DNA of 64,000 bases, taken from contig NZ_JAHWXY010000013.1 in the NCBI RefSeq assembly GCF_024281235.1, positions 1 through 64,000 of the forward strand, in the 5' to 3' direction. This document shows positions 45,270-54,690 of this stretch, one piece after another. The notes below the pieces were generated by a model, which saw nothing but the letters and a program-made list of their open reading frames with translations, did no database searches and was not told the DNA's origin. A program made the position numbers and the translations under genes. Source of the DNA: Shinella daejeonensis (GTDB lineage: Bacteria > Pseudomonadota > Alphaproteobacteria > Rhizobiales > Rhizobiaceae). Within the stretch, counting starts at the first letter, position 1. Each line of letters opens with the position of its first letter.

Positions 45270-45986
45270 TCAGGCGATCGCCTGTTTCTGGAGGTCGACC
45301 AGTTCGGCGATGCCGGCGCGGGCAAGCGACAGCAGGCCGGCGAATTCCTCTTCGCTGAAGGGCTTGCCCTCGGCGGTGCCCTGGATCTCGACGATTCCGC
45401 CCGTTCCGGTCATCACGAAATTGGCGTCGGTCTCGGCGGCGGAATCCTCCAGATAGTCGAGGTCGATGATCGTCTGATTGGCGAAAATGCCGCAGGAAAT
45501 GGCGGCGATATGATCCTTCAGCACCTTGTCGGCCTTGATCATGCTACGCGTTTCCATCCATTTCAGGCAGTCGTGCAGCGCTACCCATGCCCCGGTGATC
45601 GCGGCGGTGCGCGTGCCGCCATCGGCCTGGATCACATCGCAATCGATGGTGATCTGCCGCTCGCCGAGCGCTTCCAGATCGACCACCGCACGAAGCGACC
45701 GGCCGATCAGGCGCTGGATTTCCTGCGTGCGCCCGCCCTGCTTGCCGGCGGCCGCCTCGCGGCGCATGCGCTCGCCGGTGGCGCGCGGCAGCATGCCGTA
45801 TTCGGCGGTCACCCAGCCCTTGCCGCTGTTGCGCAGCCATGGCGGCGTTTTCTCCTCCAGGCTCGCCGTCACCAGCACATGGGTATCGCCGAAGCGGATG
45901 AGGCATGAGCCTTCGGCGTGCTTTGAAATGTTGCGCTCGAAGGAAATCTTGCGCATTTGATCGGTTTTTCTGCCGGACGGCCGCAT
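45270..45986 (-). CDS. rph: Ribonuclease PH
   Basis: A 238-residue phosphorolytic 3' exoribonuclease that trims tRNA ends. Signatures are [61 protein letters not shown] and [24 protein letters not shown]. Full length. Divergent from hrcA across a 152-bp gap, the common rhizobial rph/hrcA arrangement. Confidence 0.97.
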   Translation of the reverse strand: MRPSGRKTDQMRKISFERNISKHAEGSCLIRFGDTHVLVTASLEEKTPPWLRNSGKGWVTAEYGMLPRATGERMRREAAAGKQGGRTQEIQRLIGRSLRAVVDLEALGERQITIDCDVIQADGGTRTAAITGAWVALHDCLKWMETRSMIKADKVLKDHIAAISCGIFANQTIIDLDYLEDSAAETDANFVMTGTGGIVEIQGTAEGKPFSEEEFAGLLSLARAGIAELVDLQKQAIA

Positions 45987-46138
45987 GGCGAACTCCTGAT
46001 GTCAGTATCCGGATGGTGCTTTAGACCAGAACGGCGCTCGTGGGAATGCAATGGCGGCGCATGCCGGCAGAATCCCTTTCACGGCGGGGGCGAAATCACT
46101 ATATTCCCTTTCGATATGAGGCATGTGGAGCAGTGGTT

Positions 46139-47215
46139 GTGAAAAGATCTTCCGGAGAGGACCGACAGGCGGCGCTCGATGAGCGCTCCGGTGAGATCTT
46201 CCGCCGGATTGTCGAAAGCTATCTGGAAAGCGGCGAGCCGCTCGGCTCGCGGAACCTGTCGCGTATCCTGCCGATGTCGTTGTCGCCCGCCTCCGTGCGC
46301 AATGTGATGAGCGACCTGGAAGACCTCGGCCTGATCTATTCGCCGCATGTCAGCGCCGGCCGCCTTCCCACCCAGATGGGGTTGCGCTTCTTCGTCGACG
46401 CCTTCATGCAGGTGGGCAATATTTCCGCCGAGGACCGGGCCTCCATCGAGCGGCACGTCCGCCCCCGTTCCGAAAAGCACGATGCCGTCGAGACGATGAT
46501 GAACGAGGCGAGCCGGGCGCTGTCCGGCATGTCGCGCGGCGCGGGCCTGGTCATCACCACCAAGAACGACGCGGTGCTGAAACATGTCGAATTCATCCGG
46601 CTGGAGCCGACCAAGGCGCTGGTCGTTCTTGTCGGCGATCACGATCAGGTGGAAAACCGGATCATCGAACTGCCAGCCGGGGTGACCGGTTCGCAACTGA
46701 CGGAGGCAGCCAATTTTCTTAACGCGCATCTTTCCGGCAGCACGCTGGTGGAGGCGCGCGCCCAGCTGGAGACGCTGCGTGGCGAGATCAGCCGCGAACT
46801 CGACCAGCTTTCGCGCGACCTGGTGGAGAGCGGCCTTGCGCTGTGGTCCGGTGGACTTGATGACGGCAAGCCGACACGGCTTATCGTGCGCGGCCGGGCC
46901 AACCTGCTGGAAGGGCTTGCCGGCGAGGAGGATATCGATCGGCTGCGTATGCTTTTTGACGACCTCGAGCGCAAGGACAGCCTGATCGAACTGCTCAATC
47001 TCGCCGAAAGCGGTCCGGGCGTGCGCATTTTCATCGGCTCTGAAAACAAGCTCTTCTCGCTGTCCGGCTCCTCGCTCATCGTTGCGCCCTATCGCGACGG
47101 CGACGAGAAGATCGTCGGCGCCGTCGGCGTCATCGGGCCGACGCGGCTCAATTATTCGCGGATCGTGCCGATGGTCGATTATACCGCGCAACTGATGTCG
47201 CGATTGTCGCGATAG
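46139..47215 (+). CDS. hrcA: Heat-inducible transcription repressor HrcA
   Basis: A 358-residue repressor that binds CIRCE operators upstream of chaperonin genes. The N-terminal winged helix is [28 protein letters not shown], with [30 protein letters not shown] following. The C-terminal ligand or GAF-like half ends in [15 protein letters not shown]. Start is GTG 46139 with GGAG 8 bases upstream. I find no CIRCE inverted repeat in this window, so its targets (usually groESL) are elsewhere. Confidence 0.95.
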   Translation: MKRSSGEDRQAALDERSGEIFRRIVESYLESGEPLGSRNLSRILPMSLSPASVRNVMSDLEDLGLIYSPHVSAGRLPTQMGLRFFVDAFMQVGNISAEDRASIERHVRPRSEKHDAVETMMNEASRALSGMSRGAGLVITTKNDAVLKHVEFIRLEPTKALVVLVGDHDQVENRIIELPAGVTGSQLTEAANFLNAHLSGSTLVEARAQLETLRGEISRELDQLSRDLVESGLALWSGGLDDGKPTRLIVRGRANLLEGLAGEEDIDRLRMLFDDLERKDSLIELLNLAESGPGVRIFIGSENKLFSLSGSSLIVAPYRDGDEKIVGAVGVIGPTRLNYSRIVPMVDYTAQLMSRLSR

Positions 47216-47248
47216 AGCGGGCGCCCGGCCGTAATCCGCCACGCCACC

Positions 47249-47277
47249 CTTGATTTTTCAGGATCAAAGCTCGATAT
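47249..47277 (+). promoter_or_regulatory. Candidate RpoH (sigma-32) promoter for grpE
   Basis: CTTGAT (47249-47254) and CGATAT (47272-47277) are 17 bases apart. The rhizobial RpoH consensus is CTTGAA-N17-CCATAT, so each element differs by one base. grpE is a classic RpoH target, which makes the match credible. Confidence 0.5.
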
Positions 47278-47314
47278 CGGGCCTAATCAAAGATCATGCA
47301 ACTCGGAGTACGTC

Positions 47315-47932
47315 ATGACCGACGAGACTAGGAAACCCGGACCTGACGAAGTTACGGAAAACGCGGCAGCGGAAGAAGCCGCCGCAATGGAGCCGGCTGA
47401 GGCAAGCGAGGCCTCGCCCGATCCGCTGGAGACGCTGCGCGCGGAAAATGCCGACCTCAGGGACAAGTATCTTCGCCTTGCCGCTGAGATGGAAAACCTG
47501 CGCCGCCGCACCGAGCGGGACGTGAAGGATGCGAAATCCTATTCGATCGCCGCCTTCGCGCGCGACATGCTGGCGGTGTCGGACGACCTGCGACGTGCGC
47601 TGGACGCGATTCCGGCCGAGACGCGGGAAGGCGGAGAGATCGGCTTCAAGGCGCTGGCGGAAGGCGTGGAGCTGACCGAACGCTCCATGCTGACGGCGCT
47701 CGAGCGCCACGGCGTCACTCGGATCGATCCGACCGGCGAGAAATTCGACCCCCATTTCCATCAGGCCATGTTCGAGGTGCCGAACCCGGATGTGGCCAGC
47801 GGCACGGTCGTGCAGGTCGTTCAGGCAGGCTATGTCATCGGGGAGCGCGTTCTGCGCCCGGCGATGGTCGGCGTGTCGAAGGGCGGGCCGAAGGCGCCTG
47901 CCGCCCAGGTCGACGCATCCGCTCAGGCCTGA
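47315..47932 (+). CDS. grpE: GrpE nucleotide exchange factor
   Basis: A 205-residue cochaperone of DnaK. An acidic N-terminal tail ([20 protein letters not shown]) precedes the long coiled coil ([26 protein letters not shown]). The beta-wing domain has [43 protein letters not shown]. It is 99 bases downstream of hrcA, with no dnaK-dnaJ in the window. Confidence 0.97.
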   Translation: MTDETRKPGPDEVTENAAAEEAAAMEPAEASEASPDPLETLRAENADLRDKYLRLAAEMENLRRRTERDVKDAKSYSIAAFARDMLAVSDDLRRALDAIPAETREGGEIGFKALAEGVELTERSMLTALERHGVTRIDPTGEKFDPHFHQAMFEVPNPDVASGTVVQVVQAGYVIGERVLRPAMVGVSKGGPKAPAAQVDASAQA

Positions 47933-47951
47933 GTCGACCCCTGCCGGGAAT

Positions 47952-47985
47952 ATGAAAACGGCGGCCCGCAGGCCGCCGTTTTCAT
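47952..47985. terminator. Bidirectional terminator between grpE and ptsN
   Basis: A 15-bp perfect stem ATGAAAACGGCGGCC (47952-47966) / GGCCGCCGTTTTCAT (47971-47985) with loop CGCA. Runs of A and T in the arms give a T tract in each direction. It lies between two convergent genes, so it should stop both transcripts. Confidence 0.88.
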
Positions 47986-48013
47986 GTCTGCCGTATCTTT
48001 CATTCCGCGCGGC

Positions 48014-48475
48014 TCAGGCGGCGGAGGCGTGCTCCTCGCTGAGGCATGCGTAAATGGCGCTTTCGCTTTCCGACGTGCGCAGCTTGGCCACCATGGCGGG
48101 ATCGCGCAGCACGCGGGCGATGCGCGACAACGCCTTCAGGTGATCGGCTCCGGCGCCTTCAGGCGCAAGGAGGAGGAAGACGAGGTCGACCGGCTGGTCG
48201 TCCAGCGCCTCGAAGTCGACCGGGGTTTCCAGCCGTGCGAAGATGCCGGTGATCTGCGACAGTTCCTTCAGCTTGCCGTGCGGGATGGCGATGCCGTTTC
48301 CCACCCCGGTCGAGCCGAGCCGTTCGCGCTGGAGAATGACGTCGAAAATCTCGCGTTCCGCAATGCCGGTGATCTTCGCCGCCTTTGCCGCCAGTTCCTG
48401 AAGCAATTGCTTCTTGGAACTGACCTTCATCGCTGGGATAATCGCACTCTGCTGTAGCAAACCTGCCAATGCCAT
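48014..48475 (-). CDS. ptsN: PTS-Ntr EIIA protein
   Basis: A 153-residue nitrogen-PTS regulatory phosphoprotein. The phosphoacceptor His lies in GNGIAIPHGKLKELSQ. It ends IYACLSEEHASAA. Start at MALAGLLQQSAIIP (48475), the rhizobial N-terminus. It is the last gene of the lptC...ptsN leftward cluster, the position normally seen for ptsN next to hpf and rpoN. Confidence 0.95.
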   Translation of the reverse strand: MALAGLLQQSAIIPAMKVSSKKQLLQELAAKAAKITGIAEREIFDVILQRERLGSTGVGNGIAIPHGKLKELSQITGIFARLETPVDFEALDDQPVDLVFLLLAPEGAGADHLKALSRIARVLRDPAMVAKLRTSESESAIYACLSEEHASAA

Positions 48476-48510
48476 GCTTCTGTCCTCGTGAGCCTTGTGA
48501 AGGAATCGAA

Positions 48511-48545
48511 GAGGCATGACGCCGGCGTCGCCGGCCTCATGCCTC
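48511..48545 (-). terminator. Strong compound hairpin between hpf and ptsN
   Basis: Outer arms GAGGCATGA (48511-48519) and TCATGCCTC (48537-48545) and inner arms GCCGGC / GCCGGC around GTC, separated by one C:C mismatch. About 30 of 35 bases pair. It lies 6 bases after the hpf stop and 36 before ptsN, so it may trim hpf transcripts and lower ptsN readthrough. Confidence 0.65.
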
Positions 48546-48551
48546 CCTCAC

Positions 48552-49127
48552 TCAGCCTTTGATACTGGCCGTGTCGATCCAGCCAATATTGCCGTCGTTG
48601 CGTCGGAAGACGACGTTCAGTTGCTCCGTCCCGGCGTTGCGGAAGAGAAGAACCGGCTCGTCCGTCATGTCGAGCGCCATGACGGCGCCGGCGACGGACA
48701 GGGTGCGCAGCTGCTTCGTGCTTTCCGCCACGATGGTCGGGGCGTAGTCTGCCGGAAGCTCTTCAGCCTCGTCCGGAGTGGAATCGGTTACCGAATAGGC
48801 GACTTCCGCGAAGGCGTGGTAACCGTTGGTGCCGTAATGGTCCTTCAGCTTGCGCTTGTAACGGCGCAGGCGCTTCTCGATTCGTTCGGAGGCGGCCTGG
48901 AAAGCGGCCAGCGGCTCGTTGGCCTCACCATTCGCCTGGAGGGTCGTGCCCGTGTCGAGGTGCAGCCGGCAGTCCGCGACGAAGCGGGATCCGGCTTTCT
49001 CCACGATGACCTGGCTTGAATATCCCCCGTCGAAATATTTGGTTACGGCTTCCCCGATCTGGTCCTCGATACGCTGACGGAATGCATCGCCGATTTCCAT
49101 ATGCTTACCGGATACACGCACACTCAT
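48552..49127 (-). CDS. hpf: Long-form ribosome hibernation promoting factor
   Basis: A 191-residue HPF. The N-terminal domain MSVRVSGKHMEIGDAFRQRIEDQIG binds the ribosomal A/P sites. The C-terminal extension IVAESTKQLRTLSVAGAVMALDMTDEPVLLFRNAGT is the dimerisation domain of the long form, which makes 100S dimers without RMF. Start at 49127 follows GAGGAAAC. It is the gene after rpoN in this cluster. Confidence 0.95.
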   Translation of the reverse strand: MSVRVSGKHMEIGDAFRQRIEDQIGEAVTKYFDGGYSSQVIVEKAGSRFVADCRLHLDTGTTLQANGEANEPLAAFQAASERIEKRLRRYKRKLKDHYGTNGYHAFAEVAYSVTDSTPDEAEELPADYAPTIVAESTKQLRTLSVAGAVMALDMTDEPVLLFRNAGTEQLNVVFRRNDGNIGWIDTASIKG

Positions 49128-49283
49128 GGAGTTTCCTCTCTTGTTGTGGTCTGCGCGTAGCAGTCTATTCCAACCGCTCCCGCGTTCCAAGCTCTTGACA
49201 CATGCGACGGATCATTCGGCGCATGGTTTCAAAAAGCCGGATATGTCAGGGAATGGTTCGCCTTCTCTTCGAATTTGCGGGGG

Positions 49284-49312
49284 CCATTAGACCGTTCGGG
49301 GGGCAAAGTCAA
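49284..49312 (-). promoter_or_regulatory. Candidate promoter for hpf
   Basis: On the minus strand TTGACT (49307-49312) and TAATGG (49284-49289) are separated by 17 bases, in the 247-bp rpoN-hpf gap. It would give a leader of about 150 bases and allow hpf expression apart from rpoN. Confidence 0.45.
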
Positions 49313-49374
49313 TCCGCTGGCAAACCGCGCCCGCCTGCCTTGCTTGCGGCGATTCGCGGTTTTGGCCCCGTTTT

Positions 49375-50931
49375 TCAGGGATTGCCCGCCCTGGCTCGCG
49401 CCTTCTTCTCCCGCCGGCGCTCCACGGAAGAGGGGATGTTCATCGTATCGCGATATTTCGCGACGGTGCGGCGGGCGAGCTTGATGCCCTCCTCGCCAAG
49501 CCGGGTGACGATGTCGTCGTCGGAAAGAACCGAATCGGCGGTCTCCGCTGCGATGAGGGTGCGGATATGGTGGCGCACCGATTCGGCGGAATGGGTGTCG
49601 CCGCCTTCCGCCGAGCCGATTGAAACCGTGAAAAAATACTTGAGTTCGAACAGGCCGCGCGGCGTCAGCATGTATTTGTTGGCGGTCACGCGGCTGATGG
49701 TTGATTCGTGCATGCCGATGGCGTCGGCGACCGCCTTGAGGGTGAGGGGCCGGAGGTGCCGGATCCCGTCGATCAGGAAAGCATCCTGCCGGCGGACGAT
49801 TTCGCTTGCCACCTTCAGGATCGTGCGCGCCCTCTGGTCGAGGCTGCGCGTCAGCCAGTTCGCCGTCTGGAGGCATTCGTCGAGGAAGGCCTTGTCCCGG
49901 CCGTCCCGGCCGTCGCGGCTGGCGCGGCTCGATACGGCAGCGTAGTAATCGCGGTTGACGAGCACCCGCGGCAGGGCGTCGGGATTGAGTTCCACCTGCC
50001 AGCTTCCGTCGGCTGCGGCGCTGACGAGAACGTCCGGCACGACCGTCTCGCTGCTCGCCGTCTCGAAGCGCAGGCCGGGACGGGGATCGAGCGCGCGGAT
50101 TTCCGCCAGCATGTCGATGAGATCTTCCTCGTCCACGCCGCACAGCTTCCCGAGGGTCGTGAAGTCGCGCCGGGCGAGGAGGTCCAGATTGTCGATCAGC
50201 GTCGCCATCGCCGGATCGAGCCGGTCGCGGGCCCTGAGCTGAAGGGCGAGGCATTCGCCGAGCGAGCGGGCGAAGACGCCGGTAGGCTCCGCTTCCTGCA
50301 GGCGCGCAAGAACGCGTTCGGCGGCGGTTTCCGCCACGCCGAGCCGCAAGGCCGCTTCCGCCGGCGTGCCGCGCAGGTAGCCGGCGTCGTCGAGGTGGTC
50401 GAGGAAGTGAAGGGCGACGAGACGGTCGGCCGGATTGTCGAAAAGGAAGGCGATCTGCTCTTCGATCACGTCCCGCAGCGTCTTGCGGTAGGCGAGGAAG
50501 GTGTCGAGATCGGCCGCCTCGCCGCCTTCGCCGCCGGGCATGGATTTCCACTGTCCGAGCAGTTCCGGCGCATCTGCGGCGCGGGGTCCCGCATCGTCGG
50601 GAAAGATGTTGTCGAGCCCCCCGTCGAAACTGTCGCCGGGCCGGTCGGCGTCGCCGGACGTCGCGGAATCGTAAAGATCGGCCTGCTCGTCGCCATCGCC
50701 CCGCGGCGCGCGCTCCTCATCCGGCGTCGGATAATCCGTCGCCGCCGGGAGCCTGTCCTGTCCATCCTCGTCGTCGGCAGGTTCAAGCAGGGGGTTGCGC
50801 TCGATTTCCTGTTCGATGAAACGGGCAAGTTCCAGATGGGTCATCTGCAACAGCCGGATCGACTGCATCAGTTGCGGCGTCATGACCAGCGACTGGCTTT
50901 GCCTCAGGATGAGGCCGGGGGCGAGGGTCAT
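49375..50931 (-). CDS. rpoN: RNA polymerase sigma-54 factor
   Basis: A 518-residue sigma-54. Region I is LILRQSQSLVMTPQLMQSIRLLQM at about 7-30. A long acidic Region II (EPADDEDGQD, GDGDEQADLYDS) follows. The core-binding and helix-turn-helix regions lead to the RpoN box ARRTVAKYRDTM near the C-terminus. A short RDGRDGRD insertion lies at about residue 345. It drives nitrogen, C4-dicarboxylate and other enhancer-dependent promoters. The start at 50931 gives the standard N-terminus. Confidence 0.97.
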   Translation of the reverse strand: MTLAPGLILRQSQSLVMTPQLMQSIRLLQMTHLELARFIEQEIERNPLLEPADDEDGQDRLPAATDYPTPDEERAPRGDGDEQADLYDSATSGDADRPGDSFDGGLDNIFPDDAGPRAADAPELLGQWKSMPGGEGGEAADLDTFLAYRKTLRDVIEEQIAFLFDNPADRLVALHFLDHLDDAGYLRGTPAEAALRLGVAETAAERVLARLQEAEPTGVFARSLGECLALQLRARDRLDPAMATLIDNLDLLARRDFTTLGKLCGVDEEDLIDMLAEIRALDPRPGLRFETASSETVVPDVLVSAAADGSWQVELNPDALPRVLVNRDYYAAVSSRASRDGRDGRDKAFLDECLQTANWLTRSLDQRARTILKVASEIVRRQDAFLIDGIRHLRPLTLKAVADAIGMHESTISRVTANKYMLTPRGLFELKYFFTVSIGSAEGGDTHSAESVRHHIRTLIAAETADSVLSDDDIVTRLGEEGIKLARRTVAKYRDTMNIPSSVERRREKKARARAGNP

Positions 50932-51107
50932 GGCCGCGTTTCTCTCCGGCGGTTTCCCGGCGCAGCCACCGTGGCGGCGCGGAAGATCTAACTGGCCCGG
51001 AAATTGCTTGTTTTGACGGTTCAGGTCAAGATGGACGCACGTGTGCATCGCCACGCCGCCCCGGGGCGGCCGGACCGGCATGAGACGATGTCGCCGGTTA
51101 CAAGATG

Positions 51108-51920
51108 CTAGAGGCTGAAATTATCGCCGAGGTAAAGCCGCCGCACGTCCGGATTGCTGACGATGTCGTTGGCGCGACCGTGGGTCAGCACCTCGCCGGC
51201 ATGGATGATATAGGCCCGGTCGATGAGGCCGAGGGTCTCGCGGACATTGTGGTCGGTGATCAGCACGCCGATGCCGCGCGAGGTGAGGTGGCGCACCAGC
51301 GCCTGGATATCGGCGACGGAGATCGGATCGACGCCGGCGAAGGGTTCGTCGAGCAGCATGAACGTCGGATCGGTCGCAAGCGCCCGGGCGATTTCCAGCC
51401 GCCGCCGCTCGCCGCCCGAAAGCGCGATGGCCGCGGACTTGCGCAGGTGGGAGATCGAGAATTCGGCAAGCAGGCTGTCGAGCTTCTCCTCGCGGCGCGC
51501 CCTGTTCTTGTCATGCACTTCGAGCACCGCGCGGATATTGTCCTCGACCGTCAGGCCGCGGAAGATCGAGGCTTCCTGCGGCAGGTAGCCGACGCCGAGC
51601 CGGGCGCGACGGTACATCGGCATCGAGGTCACATCGTTGCCGTTGATCTCGATTGTGCCCTCGTCCACCGGCACGAGGCCGGTGATCATGTAGAAGCATG
51701 TCGTCTTGCCGGCGCCGTTCGGGCCGAGCAGTCCGACCGCCTCGCCGCGCCGCACGACGAGCGACACGCCGTTGACCACGCGCCGGTCGTGATAGGATTT
51801 CGTCAGGCCGCGTGCGATCAGCGTGCCTTCGTAGCGCGACCGGTCGACGGCGCTGCGAGAGGGCTCCCCCGCGGGCTTGCGGGGACGGCGCGTCAGGCGG
51901 GAAAGAAAGGGAACTGGCAC
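51108..51920 (-). CDS. lptB: LPS export ABC ATPase LptB
   Basis: A 270-residue ABC ATPase. Walker A is GLLGPNGAGKTTCFYMI, the LptB-specific YLPQEASIFRGLTVEDNI includes the Q loop, the signature is LSGGERRRLEIARAL and Walker B FMLLDEPFAGVDP. A 30-residue basic N-terminal extension (MPVPFLSRLTRRPRKPAGEP) precedes the core, longer than E. coli LptB (241). It powers LPS extraction with LptFG, which are not in the window. Confidence 0.96.
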   Translation of the reverse strand: MPVPFLSRLTRRPRKPAGEPSRSAVDRSRYEGTLIARGLTKSYHDRRVVNGVSLVVRRGEAVGLLGPNGAGKTTCFYMITGLVPVDEGTIEINGNDVTSMPMYRRARLGVGYLPQEASIFRGLTVEDNIRAVLEVHDKNRARREEKLDSLLAEFSISHLRKSAAIALSGGERRRLEIARALATDPTFMLLDEPFAGVDPISVADIQALVRHLTSRGIGVLITDHNVRETLGLIDRAYIIHAGEVLTHGRANDIVSNPDVRRLYLGDNFSL

Positions 51921-51933
51921 GGCGGCTACTGGA

Positions 51934-52491
51934 TCAGTTGGAGGGTTTGCGCGACTTGGGGTCGAGCTGGATCATCACCCGCCCGCCGCAGGCGTCGAGC
52001 TTGGCTTCGCCGGTCCGCATCGTCACGGTCAGCTTGCAGCCGACGAAGACGTTCTTGCCTTCCGACAGCACCACCTTGTCGCCTTCCAGCACGAGGGTTT
52101 CGTTGACGAGGTTGAAGGTGCCGGTGTCGGAGGTCGCCTCCTGCGTTCCTGACTTGAGATAAACCTTTTCGGACACGTCGATCTTTTCGATGTCGGCGTT
52201 GCCGCCGGCCACCGAGCCGCCGGCGCTGTACTGCACGATCATCCTGCCGGCCTGCAACGTCGTGGTGCCCTGCACTACCTTCACGTTGCCGGTGAATTCC
52301 GCCTTGCTTTCCTGGTCGCGGATTTCCAGCTTGTCGCTCTGGATCTGGATCGGCGCGTCGTTGGACAGCCGCAGGCCGTCCATGCGGCTGCTGGTCTCCT
52401 GTGCGATGGCCTGGCCGGCGGCCATGATCAGGCCCGCAGCGATGACAAAACGAGGTACGGCCCGGAAGTGGGCGGAAAGGATGGCGGGCAT
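51934..52491 (-). CDS. lptA: LPS transport periplasmic bridge protein LptA (OstA)
   Basis: A 185-residue OstA-domain protein. A signal peptide ends near AGQAIA|QETSS. The beta-jellyroll has PIQIQSDKLEIRDQESKAEFTGNVKVVQGTTTLQAG and GCKLTVTMRTGEAKLDACGG. It forms the periplasmic filament carrying LPS. It is 6 bases downstream of lptC and 13 upstream of lptB, so one transcript. Confidence 0.92.
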   Translation of the reverse strand: MPAILSAHFRAVPRFVIAAGLIMAAGQAIAQETSSRMDGLRLSNDAPIQIQSDKLEIRDQESKAEFTGNVKVVQGTTTLQAGRMIVQYSAGGSVAGGNADIEKIDVSEKVYLKSGTQEATSDTGTFNLVNETLVLEGDKVVLSEGKNVFVGCKLTVTMRTGEAKLDACGGRVMIQLDPKSRKPSN

Positions 52492-52497
52492 GGCGCT

Positions 52498-53157
52498 CTA
52501 CTTTTCTCGGTTGCGTATGGCTGCGGGGTCGACGTCGACGACGACATTGCCTTCGAAGACGGTGACCTTGCCCTTATCCGTCATTCGCAGCGACTGCGCA
52601 ACAATCGATGCTTCGCGGGAGCGGATCGAGACCGGCTGATCGGTCGACATGCGCCCGCCGTCGATGTCGAGATGGCCGGAGCGGAAGCGCGCCTCGAGGC
52701 CGGTGTTCAGGCGGATGACGAAGGGAGCGGTCATGTCGAGCAGATTGCGCCCCCGGTCGTAGACGCCGACGGCGGCCTCGACCTCGGCGATGGTGCTTTC
52801 GTTGACCGGCATCTTGGCGCGGATGTTCTCCAGCGTGATGACGTCCGGTTCCTTCATGTCCTGAAGCGCGCGCTCGGCCTTCATCGAATAGCTGATGTCG
52901 TCCTTGTTGCGTCCGGAGATCGCCGGATTGAGCATGACGATCTTGCCGTCCTCGATCGATGCGCTTTCGACCTGGAGGTCGGCGGGCATATAGGTGCGAA
53001 GGATTGAGACGACCACGAAAATCAGCCCGATGAGGACGGCGGCGGCGGGAAGCGCGATCTTCAGCGTCCGCACGCGCGAGGAATGGCGCGCGGCGCGCCG
53101 ATAGGCGGAGGCCGTGCCTTGTCCGTGCGGTTGCGCATCTTGAAGCGTGTTCAGCAT
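52498..53157 (-). CDS. lptC: LPS export system protein LptC
   Basis: A 219-residue inner-membrane bitopic protein. One helix at about 33-53 (IALPAAAVLIGLIFVVVSIL) is followed by a periplasmic jellyroll (LDIDGGRMSTDQPVSIRSRE, KGKVTVFEGNVVVDVDPAA). It hands LPS from LptBFG to LptA. ATG 53157 has only a distant GGAA site; a TTG 13 codons upstream is an alternative start. Confidence 0.88.
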   Translation of the reverse strand: MLNTLQDAQPHGQGTASAYRRAARHSSRVRTLKIALPAAAVLIGLIFVVVSILRTYMPADLQVESASIEDGKIVMLNPAISGRNKDDISYSMKAERALQDMKEPDVITLENIRAKMPVNESTIAEVEAAVGVYDRGRNLLDMTAPFVIRLNTGLEARFRSGHLDIDGGRMSTDQPVSIRSREASIVAQSLRMTDKGKVTVFEGNVVVDVDPAAIRNREK

Positions 53158-53371
53158 GCTGTCTGTCGGTTCCGGTCGGTCGTTTCGGCGGGTCAAGCCG
53201 CCCTCTGTCTGGCGGGTCCCATATGGATATTATACGCAGACAAACAATGGCGCTTCGGGAAACCTGCCCGCCGAATTGCCATTTCGGTAGCGAATGCCAT
53301 ATCGATAGGGGGTCCGGCAAGCCGTCTGCGTGACGGCTGCGCCGGCAGGACAATGTTTTTGAGGATGGATC

Positions 53372-54310
53372 ATGGATCACTCGGCAATCGCCGACCGGCG
53401 GCAACTGCGCCGCAAGCTGACCTTCTGGCGCGTGGCGGCGATCGTCATCGTGCTCGCCGCCCTGTTTTTTGCAGCCCTCGCGCAGTGGCCGGGCATGGGA
53501 GCGCGCGATCATATCGCGCGGATCAGCATCACCGGCCTGATCCAGGACGATCGTGAACTGCTGGAGCGGCTGGACGCCATCGCCCGCAACGATCGCGCAA
53601 AGGCTCTGATCGTGGCGATTTCCTCGCCCGGCGGCACGACCTATGGCGGCGAGGTCGTCTTCAAGGCCCTGCGCAAGGTGGCGGAAAAGAAGCCGGTCGT
53701 CTCCGACGTGCGGACGCTTGCGGCATCGGCCGGCTATATGATCGCGACCGCCGGCGACACGATCGTCGCCGGGGAAAGCTCGATCACCGGCTCGATCGGC
53801 GTGATCTTCCAGTATCCGCAGTTCAGGGAACTGATGGACAAGCTCGGCGTCTCGCTGGAGGAGATCAAGTCCGCACCGCTCAAGGCGGAGCCCTCGCCCT
53901 TCCATCCGGCAAGCGAGGAGGCCAGGGCGATGATCCGATCCATGGTCATGGACAGCTATGGCTGGTTCGTCGATCTCGTCGCCGAGCGGCGCAAGCTCCC
54001 GCGTGACAAGGCGCTGCTGCTTGCCGACGGCAGCATCTTCACCGGCCGGCAGGCGCTGGCCGCCGGTCTCGTCGACCAGCTCGGCGGATCCGTGGAGATC
54101 CGGGCCTACCTGACGGAGCGCAAGGTCGAGGCCGATCTGCCGGTGGTCGATTACAAGCCGCCCGTCCGCGGCGGCCTTTCCCTTCTTTCCGGTGGTTTCG
54201 GCGAGCTTGTGCGCGGCGCGCTCGGCCTGCCGTCGGGACTTGAAAAATTCGGTGCAGAGAAGTTGTTTCTTGACGGTCTGGTCTCGGTTTGGCAGGTTGA
54301 CCGCGATTGA
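53372..54310 (+). CDS. sppA: Signal peptide peptidase SppA-type S49 serine protease
   Basis: A 312-residue single-domain SppA. A membrane anchor is at about 20-38 ([19 protein letters not shown]). The catalytic Ser is in [29 protein letters not shown] and the catalytic Lys in the S49 region after [19 protein letters not shown]. It degrades cleaved signal peptides in the membrane. The short single-domain form is typical of alphaproteobacteria. ihfB follows after 28 bases. Confidence 0.93.
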   Translation: MDHSAIADRRQLRRKLTFWRVAAIVIVLAALFFAALAQWPGMGARDHIARISITGLIQDDRELLERLDAIARNDRAKALIVAISSPGGTTYGGEVVFKALRKVAEKKPVVSDVRTLAASAGYMIATAGDTIVAGESSITGSIGVIFQYPQFRELMDKLGVSLEEIKSAPLKAEPSPFHPASEEARAMIRSMVMDSYGWFVDLVAERRKLPRDKALLLADGSIFTGRQALAAGLVDQLGGSVEIRAYLTERKVEADLPVVDYKPPVRGGLSLLSGGFGELVRGALGLPSGLEKFGAEKLFLDGLVSVWQVDRD

Positions 54311-54338
54311 AAACACAGGAAATTTTGAGGGGGCCACA

Positions 54339-54638
54339 GTGATCAAGTCGGAACTGGTTCAGATCGTCGCCGCGCGCAATCCTCATCTTTACCATCGCGA
54401 CGTCGAGAATATCGTCAACGCGGTCCTCGATGAAATCACCGATGCGCTGGCTGCCGGCAATCGCGTCGAATTGCGCGGTTTCGGCGCCTTCTCCGTCAAG
54501 AACCGCCCGTCGCGTTCCGGTCGCAACCCGCGCACTGGCGACGCGGTGTTCGTCGAGGAAAAATGGGTGCCTTTCTTCAAGACCGGCAAGGAGCTGCGGG
54601 AAAGGCTCAATCCCGGCCAGGGCGAAAACGACGACTGA
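54339..54638 (+). CDS. ihfB: Integration host factor beta subunit
   Basis: A 99-residue HU/IHF protein starting GTG ([21 protein letters not shown]) after GAGGGGG. The DNA-bending arm is [15 protein letters not shown] and the core [22 protein letters not shown]. It bends DNA at sigma-54 promoters and in recombination. The C-terminus ([11 protein letters not shown]) is acidic, as in rhizobial IhfB. Confidence 0.95.
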   Translation: MIKSELVQIVAARNPHLYHRDVENIVNAVLDEITDALAAGNRVELRGFGAFSVKNRPSRSGRNPRTGDAVFVEEKWVPFFKTGKELRERLNPGQGENDD

Positions 54639-54690
54639 AGCCGCAAGGGCCGGGCGCCTTGCCGCCGCCTTTTGCCAAGCAGGTGACGCC

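Noticed and set aside
45987-46138. CIRCE element upstream of hrcA
   Set aside because: No TTAGCACTC-N9-GAGTGCTAA-like repeat found in the rph-hrcA or hrcA-grpE gaps.
53220-53330. Regulatory inverted pair CCATAT / CCATATCGAT in the lptC-sppA gap
   Set aside because: Short, unequal and consistent with chance in an AT-rich promoter patch.
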